From: Colwellia sp.
GTDB taxonomy: Bacteria > Pseudomonadota > Gammaproteobacteria > Enterobacterales > Alteromonadaceae
DNA: 64,000 bases
Direction of reading: 5' to 3'
Assembly: GCA_013215295.1 (NCBI GenBank)
Contig: JABSOZ010000003.1
Location: 124,001-188,000 of the forward strand
A program made the translations under genes and the position numbers. This document shows, in pieces, positions 35,095-44,008 of this stretch; positions within the stretch are counted from its first letter, which is position 1, and each line of letters begins with the position of its first letter. The notes below the pieces were generated by a model. The model saw only the letters and a program-made list of their open reading frames with translations, ran no database searches and had not been told where the DNA came from.

Positions 35095-35110
35095 CTGTAT
35101 ATGAATACAG
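35095..35110 (-). promoter_or_regulatory. LexA box (SOS box) of yebG
   Basis: CTGTATATGAATACAG, a full CTGT-N8-ACAG match with an AT-rich centre. It lies in the 173-base gap upstream of yebG and after the dbpA stop. A second palindrome, GTTTTATC-N6-GATAAAAC, lies between it and the gene at 35051-35072. Confidence 0.85.
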
Positions 35111-35188
35111 TACTATACGAGCTTTTTAATTAAATACAATCATTTTATAAAGCCTGGTTATTTGATAGTACTGTTTTTTCACGTTTTA

Positions 35189-36604
35189 CTACAACAATCT
35201 CACTCTAAATTTACGGCCTTTCAATTTTCCGTCACTGAGTTTCTTATAAGCGAGTTTGGCAAATTTTCTGCTGACAGCAACATACGCCCAGTTATCAGAC
35301 AACTGAATCTTGCCCACTTCACTACCAGAAATAGTTTTATCGCCAGTCAATGCACCCAGTATATCGCCGGCACGTACTTTTTGCTTTTTACCGCCGTCAA
35401 TTTGTATCGTCGACATTTTCGGAGAATACACCGAGGCATTTAAAACACTAGCATCTGGGAGTAATTCACCTTCGATAGTACGGTCAAGGTAATCTTCTAA
35501 TAAACCAATTTTGTAGCTTTCTTTTTCACTGAAAAATGAACAGGCAATACCCGTGCTACCTGCTCGGCCTGTGCGGCCAATACGATGAACATGAATTTCG
35601 CTGTCACGAGCAATATGATAATTAAACACAGCGTCTAAAGCATCAATATCTAAACCGCGTGCGGCGACATCGGTAGCGACTAAAATTGAAATACTTTTAT
35701 TAGAAAAACGGACTAAAACTTCAGTACGATCTCTTTGCTCTAAATCACCATGTAAATCTTGGACATTAAAACCATAATTGCGTAGTTCATTTACCACAAT
35801 TTGTACGTCTTTTTTGGTGTTACAAAAAACGATGCTAGATTCTGGTTGATGTTTTAACAATAATAATCGTATGCCGTCGATACGTTCACTGTCATTTTCT
35901 ACTTTATAGAAGTGCTGTGAAATAGTACTTTCTTCATGATTGCCTTCAACGGTAACTTTCGTTGGAGAACGCATTATTTTTTTAGATATATCAGAAATTT
36001 CTGCTGGAAAAGTCGCACTGAAGAGTAATGTTTGTCGATCTTGTGGGATCTGAGAAATAATATAATCAACGGAAGCTTGAAAGCCCATTTCTAGCATACG
36101 GTCGGCTTCATCGAGTACTAACATATTTACATCATTTAACTTTAGAGTTCCTCTGCCAAGATGATCTTCAATTCTTCCTGGTGTGCCAACAATAATGTGC
36201 GCGCCATGCTCTAATGAACCAACCTGAGGGCCAAATGGCATACCACCACATAACGTTAAGATCTTGATATTATGAATAGCGCGTGCCAGTTTACGCAGCT
36301 CTTTTGCTACTTGATCAGCCAATTCACGTGTTGGACAAAGGATCAACGATTGAATACGGAAACGTTTTACTTCTAATTTCTCTAATACACCTAAGCCAAA
36401 CGCAGCTGTTTTTCCTGATCCTGTTTTCCCTTGGGCGATAACATCACCACCAGAAATAATGATAGGTAGGCTTTGTGCTTGTATATCGGTCATCTGTTGA
36501 TAACCCATAGAGTCTAGATTTTGAATTAACTCAGGTTTGAGTTGTAAAGTGGAGAAACTAAGTTCGCTCAACGGAAATTCCTTGGCATAATAATAATGCG
36601 CCAT
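35189..36604 (-). CDS. dbpA: ATP-dependent RNA helicase DbpA
   Basis: 471 aa. DEAD-box core: Q motif (TDIQAQSLP), motif I AQGKTGSGKT, motif II VLDEADRM, motif III SATF and motif VI HRIGRTGRAG. The C-terminal domain (about 395-471, IGKIQLSDNWAYVAVSRKFA-type) is the RNA-binding domain that directs DbpA to hairpin 92 of 23S rRNA. It helps in 50S subunit assembly. Start MAHYYYAKEFPLSEL has extra residues before the core as in many relatives. Confidence 0.95.
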   Translation of the reverse strand: MAHYYYAKEFPLSELSFSTLQLKPELIQNLDSMGYQQMTDIQAQSLPIIISGGDVIAQGKTGSGKTAAFGLGVLEKLEVKRFRIQSLILCPTRELADQVAKELRKLARAIHNIKILTLCGGMPFGPQVGSLEHGAHIIVGTPGRIEDHLGRGTLKLNDVNMLVLDEADRMLEMGFQASVDYIISQIPQDRQTLLFSATFPAEISDISKKIMRSPTKVTVEGNHEESTISQHFYKVENDSERIDGIRLLLLKHQPESSIVFCNTKKDVQIVVNELRNYGFNVQDLHGDLEQRDRTEVLVRFSNKSISILVATDVAARGLDIDALDAVFNYHIARDSEIHVHRIGRTGRAGSTGIACSFFSEKESYKIGLLEDYLDRTIEGELLPDASVLNASVYSPKMSTIQIDGGKKQKVRAGDILGALTGDKTISGSEVGKIQLSDNWAYVAVSRKFAKLAYKKLSDGKLKGRKFRVRLL

Positions 36605-36625
36605 TTTACCTTGTTTATCGCATTA

Positions 36626-37324
36626 TTACTCGATAAAAAAACGGTTCAAGTTCAGAGCACACTTTTTCGGTTGCTCAAGTGGCAACATATGGCCGGTGTT
36701 GGCAAGCACAGATAAAGAAATAAAGGGTGAATGTGCCAAAATAGCTTCAATACGACTGAGCTTAACTAGTGAGTCGTTATCTCCAATTAAAAACATTATT
36801 GGTAGGGTAAGTGAAGGGAGTTTCACTAACAAATTCTCTCGTTGAGTTGTCACTGTTAATTGGTGAATGAGGGTTGCTTTGCCAAGGCTAGTATCCATTG
36901 CTCGAATACAGTGAATGATGTCTTGGTTGTTGATGTTATCTGGGTGAAGCAGTGCGGTTATACGTTTCGTAGGGATCCCTGAATATCCGTGAGTTTTTAA
37001 ATAAGCGATGGTTCGGCTACGCTCTTTTAATTCATGTTCCGGCAAGGAGTAAGACATATTAGAAATAAGCAGTAATTTATTAATTTGTTCAGGAAATTTC
37101 AAGGCATAAGCGGTAGCGATATACCCGCCTAAAGAAAATCCGGCTAAATTTAATTTTCCTTCTGGCAGCTGTTTCTTAAGTAAAACGACTATCTCTTCAA
37201 TACTATTACCCATAGGAATGGCAATATGTATAAGCTCAACATTTTCAGGTAAGTGCTTAATACACGCTTGCCATAAACGTTGGTCGCACATGGTGCCAGG
37301 TAAGCAATATATTTTAGTCATCAT
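36626..37324 (-). CDS. alpha/beta hydrolase
   Basis: About 232 aa from ATG 37324 (or 37321). The nucleophile elbow is GFSLGGY (Ser near residue 85 of this frame). A late Asp (LIGDNDSLV) and His (TGHMLPLEQP) complete a Ser-Asp-His triad. The substrate is unknown. The ATG lies eight bases beyond the moeA stop, so it is cotranscribed with moeA; this does not prove a link to Moco. The longer frame overlaps moeA and is rejected. Confidence 0.85.
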   Translation of the reverse strand: MMTKIYCLPGTMCDQRLWQACIKHLPENVELIHIAIPMGNSIEEIVVLLKKQLPEGKLNLAGFSLGGYIATAYALKFPEQINKLLLISNMSYSLPEHELKERSRTIAYLKTHGYSGIPTKRITALLHPDNINNQDIIHCIRAMDTSLGKATLIHQLTVTTQRENLLVKLPSLTLPIMFLIGDNDSLVKLSRIEAILAHSPFISLSVLANTGHMLPLEQPKKCALNLNRFFIE

Positions 37325-37331
37325 TGATTTA

Positions 37332-38567
37332 TTACTGAATAACGTCATCAAATAACTGCACATTCACTATTTCATTTGCCGACACTTTTCCTTGGCTCGC
37401 CGGTAAAATAATATAACAATTGGCAGTAGACATACTGGTTAATACACCAGAACCTTGGCTACCTGTGCTCGTAACGATCATCTCTCCTTGCTCATTGGTT
37501 GATAATATCGCGCGCTGAAAATCCATGCGTCCGGGGCGTTTATTTAACGGGGTTGCCGTTTTTACTTTCAATAACGGCTTATTTCTTGGTTGAGCATGCT
37601 GTAATTTTAACAGGGCAGGTACCGCTAATTGATGCGCCGTTACTAATGCTGAAACGGGGTTGCCTGGTAAGCCAAAAAAGTAACTGTTGGGTAATTTTCC
37701 AAAGGCAAAAGGTTTACCGGGTTTCATGGCAATTTTCCAAAAGCCAATTTCACCTAATTGTTCAAGTACCAGCTTTGTATAGTCAGCGTCGCCTACAGAA
37801 ACACCGCCAGAAGAAATCACTACATCAGCTTGCTGGTCTGCCTGTTCGAAGGCATCGCGTATTGCTTGTTCGTCATCGGCTATAATACCGAAGTTAATAA
37901 CAGTGACATTAAGTTTGGTCAACATGGCGATTAATGCATAACTGTTACTCTCAAAAATATCACCTTCATTGAGTTTTTCTCCAGGAGACTTTAATTCGTC
38001 GCCGGTAGCTAATACCGCAACGGTAATTTTACGAAAAACTTCAATGGTCGGTACACCTAACGATGCTAATACGCCAATGTCGATAGCTGATAGTTTTCTA
38101 CCAATAGCAAATACTTGCTGGTTTATTGCAATATCTTCACCAGAAAAACGAATGTTATCGTTAAATTCACGGTCTTCTAAAAAAGTAATGTTTTGTTCGT
38201 TTGTTTGGCAGTTTTCCTGCATTTCTACGGTATCGCAACAATTGGGTAATTTTGCACCGGTCATAATACGGATACATTCACCCAAGTTACATTTACCTTG
38301 AAAAGGTTCGCCAGCCATTGAACGACCAACCATGGTTAAGGTATTCGTTTTTTGTAAACTGGCTAAGCTAAACGCATAACCGTCCATTGCTGAATTGTTG
38401 TGTGGTGGAACATTTAATGGGCTTGATATGTTACTTGCTAACACGCGATTTAACGCTTTTGATAAAGGGATAAATTCAGTTTCGCAGATCGGCTTTATCG
38501 CCGATAACATTTTTTCCATTGCTTGTTCAAAAGGTAATAGTCCGGGGGCAGAACAACAATCAACCAT
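37332..38567 (-). CDS. moeA: molybdopterin molybdenumtransferase MoeA
   Basis: 411 aa. It inserts molybdate into adenylated molybdopterin. Recognisable segments are PPHNNSAMDGYAFS (about 55), MTGAKLPNCCDTVE, and the MoCF-biosynthesis domain with SSGGVSVGDADYT and MKPGKPFAFGKL, SYFFGLPGNPVSAL. The start is near 38567. The gene is divergent from moaA and shares a 320-bp control region with it, including a perfect FNR-type box. AAAAGAG-like sequence precedes the ATG. Confidence 0.96.
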   Translation of the reverse strand: MVDCCSAPGLLPFEQAMEKMLSAIKPICETEFIPLSKALNRVLASNISSPLNVPPHNNSAMDGYAFSLASLQKTNTLTMVGRSMAGEPFQGKCNLGECIRIMTGAKLPNCCDTVEMQENCQTNEQNITFLEDREFNDNIRFSGEDIAINQQVFAIGRKLSAIDIGVLASLGVPTIEVFRKITVAVLATGDELKSPGEKLNEGDIFESNSYALIAMLTKLNVTVINFGIIADDEQAIRDAFEQADQQADVVISSGGVSVGDADYTKLVLEQLGEIGFWKIAMKPGKPFAFGKLPNSYFFGLPGNPVSALVTAHQLAVPALLKLQHAQPRNKPLLKVKTATPLNKRPGRMDFQRAILSTNEQGEMIVTSTGSQGSGVLTSMSTANCYIILPASQGKVSANEIVNVQLFDDVIQ

Positions 38568-38678
38568 AGGTAACTCTTTTGTTTAGTTTGTTTTTAGGCG
38601 GTAAATAAACGCCGCTGACTTTGTTGAACATTATGACTCATATTCTCCTTTAAAGAATATGTTTTAAATATTGAGTTC

Positions 38679-38692
38679 TTGATGTATATCAA
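38679..38692. promoter_or_regulatory. FNR-type binding site in the moeA/moaA control region
   Basis: TTGATGTATATCAA is an exact match to the FNR consensus TTGAT-N4-ATCAA. Its centre is about 110 bases from the start of the moeA gene and about 200 bases from moaA. A -10-like TATTTT around 38713 on the plus strand would place it near -40, as for activation. Which of the two operons it serves is unknown. Confidence 0.75.
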
Positions 38693-38789
38693 AATTACTT
38701 ATTGTATGGCCGTATTTTAATCTTGAAAATAGTTTACTATACTAAAACAATTAAAATAAATTATTCGCCGAGCTTTTTTAGCTAAATCT

Positions 38790-38888
38790 TTTTTGGAATG
38801 CTATTCAAGCCGTGGTTACAGCAATATCGCTTTAACCGCCAGGGTTAACAAGGAAACGCGTTAGCCTCCCTACATTTGGAAAGGTGAG
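38790..38888 (+). ncRNA. molybdenum cofactor (Moco) riboswitch
   Basis: The leader just upstream of moaA contains the ordered conserved blocks of the Moco RNA: GCCGTG (about 38809), ACCGCCAGGG (about 38835), AAGGAAACGCG, TTAGCCTCCC (about 38861), and the closing GGAAAGGTGA that merges with the ribosome site. In E. coli the same RNA before moaA shuts expression down when cofactor is present. The 5' edge is approximate. Confidence 0.88.
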
Positions 38889-39860
38889 ATGTTAACAGAC
38901 AACTTCGGTCGCAAGTTTTATTACTTGCGCCTCTCAATTACTGACGTGTGCAATTTTCGTTGCACCTATTGCTTGCCTGATGGTTATTCATGCGACAATG
39001 ATCGCGACTTTCTCTCATTTGATGAAATCAAACGTGTGGCTAACGCTTTCGCGCAAATGGGCACGGAAAAAATTCGTATCACCGGCGGCGAACCTTCGTT
39101 GCGTAAAGACCTACCTGAAATTATCGCTGCTTGTAAGCAAACCCCAGGTATTAAAAAAGTCGCGATTACCACCAATGGCTATAAATTACCTGAGCATTTA
39201 CAAAGCTGGTTAGATGCCGGCATTGACGCGATCAATATTAGTATTGATAGCCTTGACCCACGCATGTTTCATTCAATTACCGGGCATAATAAGTTACCGC
39301 ATATTTTAAAAGGCATTGATATGGCGTTGGCGGATGGTCGTCCAACGATCAAAATTAATACCGTATTAATGCGTGAATACAATGGTCACGATATTAAAAC
39401 TTTTCTTGATTGGCTTAAAGTGACTCCGGTGACCTTACGCTTTATTGAGCTTATGCAAACGGGTGATAACCAAGAGTTTTTTGATGCACAACATGTACAG
39501 GGTGCACGTATTAAACAAAATTTAATACTCGATGGTTGGTTACCTGTGATAAATGATAAAGCTGCGGGGCCGGCACAAGAATTTTATCATCCCGATTACT
39601 TAGGTAAAATTGGTTTGATCATGCCTTACAGTAAAGACTTTTGTAACACCTGTAATCGTTTACGAGTGAGCTCATTAGGAAAATTGCATTTATGCTTATT
39701 TACCGAGGCAGGTTTACCGCTGAAAGAGTATTTACAGCAAGACGATATCGAACCGTTGAAAGCACAAATTCGCGCCATGATGACAGATAAAAAAGCCACG
39801 CACTTCTTACAAGATAAACTGACAGGTGCTACGAAAAACCTGGCTATGTTGGGCGGATAA
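38889..39860 (+). CDS. moaA: GTP 3',8-cyclase MoaA
   Basis: 323 aa. A radical-SAM enzyme for the first step of molybdopterin synthesis. The N-terminal cluster motif is CNFRCTYC (about 19-26). The C-terminal cluster ligands are in CNTCNRLRVSS...HLC. The protein ends in Gly-Gly (AMLGG), as MoaA must. Its SAM-binding GGEPS segment is also seen. It follows the Moco riboswitch directly and heads a ten-gene unit. Confidence 0.98.
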   Translation: MLTDNFGRKFYYLRLSITDVCNFRCTYCLPDGYSCDNDRDFLSFDEIKRVANAFAQMGTEKIRITGGEPSLRKDLPEIIAACKQTPGIKKVAITTNGYKLPEHLQSWLDAGIDAINISIDSLDPRMFHSITGHNKLPHILKGIDMALADGRPTIKINTVLMREYNGHDIKTFLDWLKVTPVTLRFIELMQTGDNQEFFDAQHVQGARIKQNLILDGWLPVINDKAAGPAQEFYHPDYLGKIGLIMPYSKDFCNTCNRLRVSSLGKLHLCLFTEAGLPLKEYLQQDDIEPLKAQIRAMMTDKKATHFLQDKLTGATKNLAMLGG

Positions 39861-39897
39861 TATGATCGGTAATATGTTAGGACATAGAGAAAAGAGT

Positions 39898-40572
39898 ATG
39901 ACCGCTTCTTTTTTCAATCAAGACTGTTTAGGCGTGGTATTAGCGGGCGGAAAATCTTCTCGTATGGGTACTAATAAAGCCATGTTAATGCGTAATAGCT
40001 CTACTCTTAACGGGCAATCACGCGGCAGTGAAAATATGCTTAGCTTCAGTAAAAATTTACTGAAAAATATAGGTATAAATAACATTGTTGTCAGCGGTAA
40101 TAATGAAAGTGGCGATGTTGGTATGGGAAATACCCAACATTATGTTGCCGACCAATTTGCTGAGCTTGGTCCTATGGGCGGTATTTACAGTGTCATTAAA
40201 AAATACCAACCTAAAGCATTACTCATTTTACCGGTAGATCTACCCTTAATGACCCAGCAAACGCTTCAGCAGTTAAAAATGAAAGGTGAATTAAGCCAAA
40301 AAGCCTGCTTCTTTACCGATCATTTTCTCCCGCTTTACTTACCCTATAATGCGTTTGTTGAGCAATTTTTCACGACAAACTTTGCACAATATCAGCAAGG
40401 GCATAAAAGTGCGGTAAACGAAAAAGGTAATAGGAAAAAAAATGGCCCATCGATTCGTTCGATGTTCGCACAAGTGCCGCATCAGGCTTTAGCGCTAAAG
40501 TCGCCACAGTGTTTATTTAATAGCAATACACCAGAACAATGGCAACAAGCAGAACGGCGTTTTAATGTTTAG
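39898..40572 (+). CDS. mobA: molybdenum cofactor guanylyltransferase-like protein
   Basis: About 224 aa from ATG 39898 (AAAGAG upstream); ATG 39862 is the alternative. The nucleotide-binding motif LAGGKSSRMGTNKAML is near the N-terminus, and the VDLPLMT segment with metal-binding Asp lies mid-protein. The FTDHFLPLYLPY segment fits the MobA family. MobA attaches GMP to Moco to form the bis-MGD cofactor used by DMSO-reductase family enzymes. The C-terminal quarter is divergent. It lies between moaA and moaB. Confidence 0.85.
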   Translation: MTASFFNQDCLGVVLAGGKSSRMGTNKAMLMRNSSTLNGQSRGSENMLSFSKNLLKNIGINNIVVSGNNESGDVGMGNTQHYVADQFAELGPMGGIYSVIKKYQPKALLILPVDLPLMTQQTLQQLKMKGELSQKACFFTDHFLPLYLPYNAFVEQFFTTNFAQYQQGHKSAVNEKGNRKKNGPSIRSMFAQVPHQALALKSPQCLFNSNTPEQWQQAERRFNV

Positions 40573-40612
40573 ACGAAATCAATTTAAAAATTAATAAACT
40601 TTAGGAAAAATT

Positions 40613-41161
40613 ATGAGCTCTTCACATGGCGGTAACGCTTTTATTCCCTTATCAATCGCCGTATTAACCGTTTCTGATACCCGTGATGAATCTAACGATA
40701 CCTCTGGGCAAGTACTTGTTGAACGCTTAACTGAAGCAGGCCATAAACTCGCCGATAAAGTGATTGTTAAAGACGATATTTACCAATTACGCGCAATTGT
40801 TTCTAAGTGGATCGCTGACGATAATGTGCAAGCGATAATTTCTACCGGCGGTACCGGTTTTACGGCTCGTGATAATACCCCTGAAGCTTTACTGCCATTA
40901 TTTGATAAAAATGTTGAAGGTTTCGGTGAAGTGTTTCGTGCTATTTCCCTCGATGAAATTGGTACTTCAACCATCCAATCGCGTGCTTTTGGCGGCATTG
41001 CCAATAGTACCGTTATTTTGTGTGTACCCGGTTCAACCAATGCTTGTCGTACGGCTTGGGATAAACTGATTAAAGAGCAACTCGATGCGAGCCATCGTCC
41101 TTGTAATTTTGTGCCGCATTTAAAAATGGCCGACATTGAGCTTTGTGAGACGCGTGACTAA
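40613..41161 (+). CDS. moaB: molybdenum cofactor biosynthesis protein MoaB
   Basis: 182 aa. It belongs to the MoaB/Mog family, which adenylates molybdopterin. Motifs are VLTVSDTRDESNDTSGQ, ISTGGTGFTARDNTPEAL and CVPGSTNACRTAWDKL. The length and FVPHL end are typical for MoaB. The start has TTAGGAAAAATT upstream, and the stop overlaps the moaC start (TAATG). Confidence 0.95.
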   Translation: MSSSHGGNAFIPLSIAVLTVSDTRDESNDTSGQVLVERLTEAGHKLADKVIVKDDIYQLRAIVSKWIADDNVQAIISTGGTGFTARDNTPEALLPLFDKNVEGFGEVFRAISLDEIGTSTIQSRAFGGIANSTVILCVPGSTNACRTAWDKLIKEQLDASHRPCNFVPHLKMADIELCETRD

Positions 41162-41688
41162 TGGACAACTCTACCGAACAAGTAAAACCTAGCCTTAGCC
41201 ATATAAATAAACGTGGCGAAGCAAATATGGTTGATGTCACTGAAAAAGCCATGACCTCACGTTCTGCTACGGCAGAAGGTTATATTCAAATGTCGGCGCA
41301 CACTTTGTCGTTAATTACCCAAGGCGATAATAAAAAGGGTGACGTATTTTCTGTTGCCCGTATTGCCGGTATTCAAGCAGCAAAAAAATGTAGTGACTTA
41401 ATTCCGCTTTGTCATCCCTTAATGCTAACGAAAGTTAAAGTAGATTTCACCATTGATGAAGAAAACAGCCAAGTACACGTTACTAGCTTATGTAAATTGA
41501 CCGGACAAACCGGTGTTGAAATGGAAGCGTTAACGGCGGTTGCTATTGCTTGTTTAACCTTGTTTGATATGTGCAAAGCGGCGGATCCTTTAATGGAAAT
41601 TCACGGCATTCGAGTGATAACCAAAGAAGGCGGTAAGTCGGGTTCTTGGCAAGCAAAAGCTGAGCAAGCTAAGAAGAATGAAGGATAA
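41161..41688 (+). CDS. moaC: cyclic pyranopterin monophosphate synthase MoaC
   Basis: 175 aa. It converts the MoaA product to cyclic pyranopterin monophosphate. Conserved blocks are MVDVTEKAMTSRSATAEG, KKCSDLIPLCHPL and VEMEALTAVAIACLTLFDMCKA. The N-terminal 20 residues before MVDV are typical. It is translationally coupled to moaB. Confidence 0.97.
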   Translation: MDNSTEQVKPSLSHINKRGEANMVDVTEKAMTSRSATAEGYIQMSAHTLSLITQGDNKKGDVFSVARIAGIQAAKKCSDLIPLCHPLMLTKVKVDFTIDEENSQVHVTSLCKLTGQTGVEMEALTAVAIACLTLFDMCKAADPLMEIHGIRVITKEGGKSGSWQAKAEQAKKNEG

Positions 41689-41691
41689 GCT

Positions 41692-41940
41692 ATGATCAAA
41701 GTAATATTTTTTGCCGCGTTACGCGAGCAGTTGGGCTGCGACGGCACTGAAGTCAGCGCTAATAACGCGAGCACAGTTGCTGAAGTCAAAGACGCTTTAG
41801 GGCAAAAAGACGAGGGTTGGAAAAATTATTTAGCCAATAACTCATTACTTTGTGCGGTTAATCATCAAATGGTGCAGGGCGACTTTGCAGTAAAAGCTGG
41901 CGACGAAGTTGCCTTTTTCCCTCCTGTTACAGGTGGTTAA
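41692..41940 (+). CDS. moaD: molybdopterin synthase sulfur carrier subunit MoaD
   Basis: 82 aa, ubiquitin-like. It ends in PPVTGG, the Gly-Gly tail that is adenylated by MoeB and turned into a thiocarboxylate. MIKVIFFAALREQLG is the usual N-terminus. It lies three bases after moaC, and moaE follows immediately. Confidence 0.96.
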   Translation: MIKVIFFAALREQLGCDGTEVSANNASTVAEVKDALGQKDEGWKNYLANNSLLCAVNHQMVQGDFAVKAGDEVAFFPPVTGG

Positions 41941-41962
41941 AATTGTGAATATAAACACTGCC

Positions 41963-42427
41963 ATGAATAAGCACGCAGAAATTAGCATTCAAACGGAAGA
42001 CTTTGATCATGGCTTTGAAGTTAACTTGTTAGAAAATGATAATGTTGAAGACGGCGCAGTCGTGACTTTCAGCGGACGAGTGCGTAATAATAATTTAGGG
42101 TTAAAGGTAAAAGGTTTATTCCTTGAACATTACCCAGATATGACTGAAAAACTCTTGGCTGAAATTATTCAAACGGCTAAAACTCGTTGGAATATTGGTC
42201 GGGTAAAAGTTATTCACCGTATAGGTCAGTTAGCTATTGGCGAACAAATCGTTTTCGTTGGCGTCACCAGTAAACATCGCCAAGATGCTTTTGCGGCTAA
42301 CGAGTTCATCATGGATTTTTTGAAAGTAAAAGCGCCGTTCTGGAAAAAAGAACTCACTGAGTTGGGTGAAACATGGCTTGAAGCGAAAACCAGTGATAAA
42401 GAAAAAGCACAGGCGTGGAGTAAATAA
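41963..42427 (+). CDS. moaE: molybdopterin synthase catalytic subunit MoaE
   Basis: 154 aa from ATG 41963; a GTG at 41945 is also possible. It forms a heterotetramer with MoaD and inserts two sulfurs into the pyranopterin. Conserved blocks are GAVVTFSGRVRNNN, LFLEHYPDMTEK, VIHRIGQLAIGEQIVFVGV and the active-site Lys region KAPFWKKE. The frame can be extended into moaD, but there is no start support there. Confidence 0.96.
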   Translation: MNKHAEISIQTEDFDHGFEVNLLENDNVEDGAVVTFSGRVRNNNLGLKVKGLFLEHYPDMTEKLLAEIIQTAKTRWNIGRVKVIHRIGQLAIGEQIVFVGVTSKHRQDAFAANEFIMDFLKVKAPFWKKELTELGETWLEAKTSDKEKAQAWSK

Positions 42428-42429
42428 GC

Positions 42430-43299
42430 TTGGGTTTATTGCCAGTTCGAGTATTCATTAGCTTTATATGTATCGGACTAATGCTTTGTCCATTACCTTT
42501 AGTTGCAGCTACAAATACCGTAGGCTCAGATGAAAAAAGTATAGATGAAAAACCATTGCGCATTGCGGTTGCCTCAAATTTTGCCCCAACATTAAAAAAA
42601 TTACTCGCTCGCGATAATCCCGATCAAACAAAATTCCCTAAGCCACTTATTATAGTCGCATCTAGTGGTACCTTATTCCTGCAAATTCAACATGGCGCTT
42701 CGTTTGATCTATTCTTATCTGCAGACAGTAAACGACCGCAATTATTAATAGCAACAGATTTAGCCTTTAAAGTTAGCCAACAAACCTATGCTTATGGGCA
42801 GTTAGCGCTTTGGTCAGCAAGAAACAATATATCTACTGACCCACTTACCACCCTTAAAAATAACCAGCAACGCCTTGCTATTGCCAACCCTAAAATCGCG
42901 CCTTACGGTAAAGCGGCTAAACAAGTACTAGAAAGCTTGGAGCTGTGGCATGATTATAAAACGCGGCTAATTCAAGGTATTAATATTAGCCAAACGTTTC
43001 AGCAAACTCGTTCACAAGCGGTAAATTTAGGCATTGTTAGTAATAGCCAATTAGTGCTCAATAATTTAAAGGGTGTGTTAATTCCCGCGCGTTTACATCA
43101 GCCGATACAACAGCAATTAGTGATTTTAAAACGAAGCCAAAATAACCAACAGGCAAAGCGCTTCGTTAAATTTTTGATGAATGAAAAAAGTCAGCAATTT
43201 ATTGCTCAGTCAGGTTATGCAAAACTGAGTGAAATTAAGGAAAAAGTTAAGGGTAAAATTAAGGAAAAAGTTAAGGGTGAGGTGAATACCCATGAATAG
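42430..43299 (+). CDS. modA: periplasmic molybdate-binding protein ModA
   Basis: 289 aa. A TTG start at 42430, two bases past moaE, leads to a signal peptide with a hydrophobic core (VFISFICIGLMLCPLPLVAA). The mature part has SSGTLFLQIQHGASFDLFLSADSKRP, the anion-binding pattern of ModA. The C-terminus after KLSEI is extended by two exact-type copies of an eight-residue lysine-rich unit (IKEKVKGK), coded by a 24-bp duplication. That tail is unusual for ModA. It overlaps modB by eight bases. Confidence 0.93.
   Translation: MGLLPVRVFISFICIGLMLCPLPLVAATNTVGSDEKSIDEKPLRIAVASNFAPTLKKLLARDNPDQTKFPKPLIIVASSGTLFLQIQHGASFDLFLSADSKRPQLLIATDLAFKVSQQTYAYGQLALWSARNNISTDPLTTLKNNQQRLAIANPKIAPYGKAAKQVLESLELWHDYKTRLIQGINISQTFQQTRSQAVNLGIVSNSQLVLNNLKGVLIPARLHQPIQQQLVILKRSQNNQQAKRFVKFLMNEKSQQFIAQSGYAKLSEIKEKVKGKIKEKVKGEVNTHE
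43232..43279 (+). repeat. 24-bp direct tandem duplication inside the end of modA
   Basis: Two copies (43232-43255 and 43256-43279), starting AAATTAAGGAAAAAGTTAAG, differ only at the last base. The change keeps the reading frame and adds eight residues. Confidence 0.85.
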
Positions 43300-44008
43300 C
43301 ACGCACCCAGATATTCTTGCACTTATTACCACGCTAAAAATGGCGGGTATCACCACAATTATTCTGATGTTAATTGGCACTCCGCTGGCGTGGTTTCTCG
43401 CTAAAATGAAAAGCCGAGGCAAAGTTTTTATTGAAGCCTTGGTTGCTTTACCACTTGTTTTACCTCCAACAGTACTGGGTTTTTATTTATTACTGTTATT
43501 TTCGCCGCAATATTTACCCGGACAAATTTGGCAAGAAACTACCGGGCAACAACTTGCTTTTAGTTTTTCGGCCATTGTTATTGGTTCGGTATTATATTCA
43601 TTGCCGTTTGTTGTTCAGCCCTTACAAAAAGCCTTTGAACAATTGGGTGATGACTTATTAGAAGCCGCAGCCATGTTAGGCGCTAGCGCGTTCGATCGCT
43701 TCTTTACTATTGTATTGCCCATAACCAAAGCGAGTTTTATTACTGCCGCCAGTTTAGGTTTTGCTCATACGGTTGGCGAATTTGGTGTGGTTTTGATGAT
43801 TGGCGGTAATATTCCCGGCGAAACCCGCGTATTGTCCATTGCCTTATTTGATCATGTTGAAGCGTTTGATTACGCGCAAGCCCATATTATTTCAATAAGT
43901 TTAGTTGTTTCATCGCTTGTTTTATTGTCGTTGATTTATTTACTCAATCGACCTAATAAAAGTCGCCCAACTAAAAAGAATCAGACTAAATCAAAGAGGC
44001 TTAGTTGA
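43292..44008 (+). CDS. modB: molybdate ABC transporter permease ModB
   Basis: 238 aa. Five or so membrane segments. The coupling motif EAAAMLGASAFDRFFTIVLP (about 130-150) is the usual EAA loop that contacts ModC; ALPLVLPPTVLGFYLL is also typical of ModB. It overlaps modA upstream and shares TGATG with modC. Confidence 0.96.
   Translation: MNSTHPDILALITTLKMAGITTIILMLIGTPLAWFLAKMKSRGKVFIEALVALPLVLPPTVLGFYLLLLFSPQYLPGQIWQETTGQQLAFSFSAIVIGSVLYSLPFVVQPLQKAFEQLGDDLLEAAAMLGASAFDRFFTIVLPITKASFITAASLGFAHTVGEFGVVLMIGGNIPGETRVLSIALFDHVEAFDYAQAHIISISLVVSSLVLLSLIYLLNRPNKSRPTKKNQTKSKRLS

Noticed and set aside
37499-37885. 128-aa plus-strand ORF opposite moeA
   Set aside because: It has no motif, and moeA on the other strand is certain.
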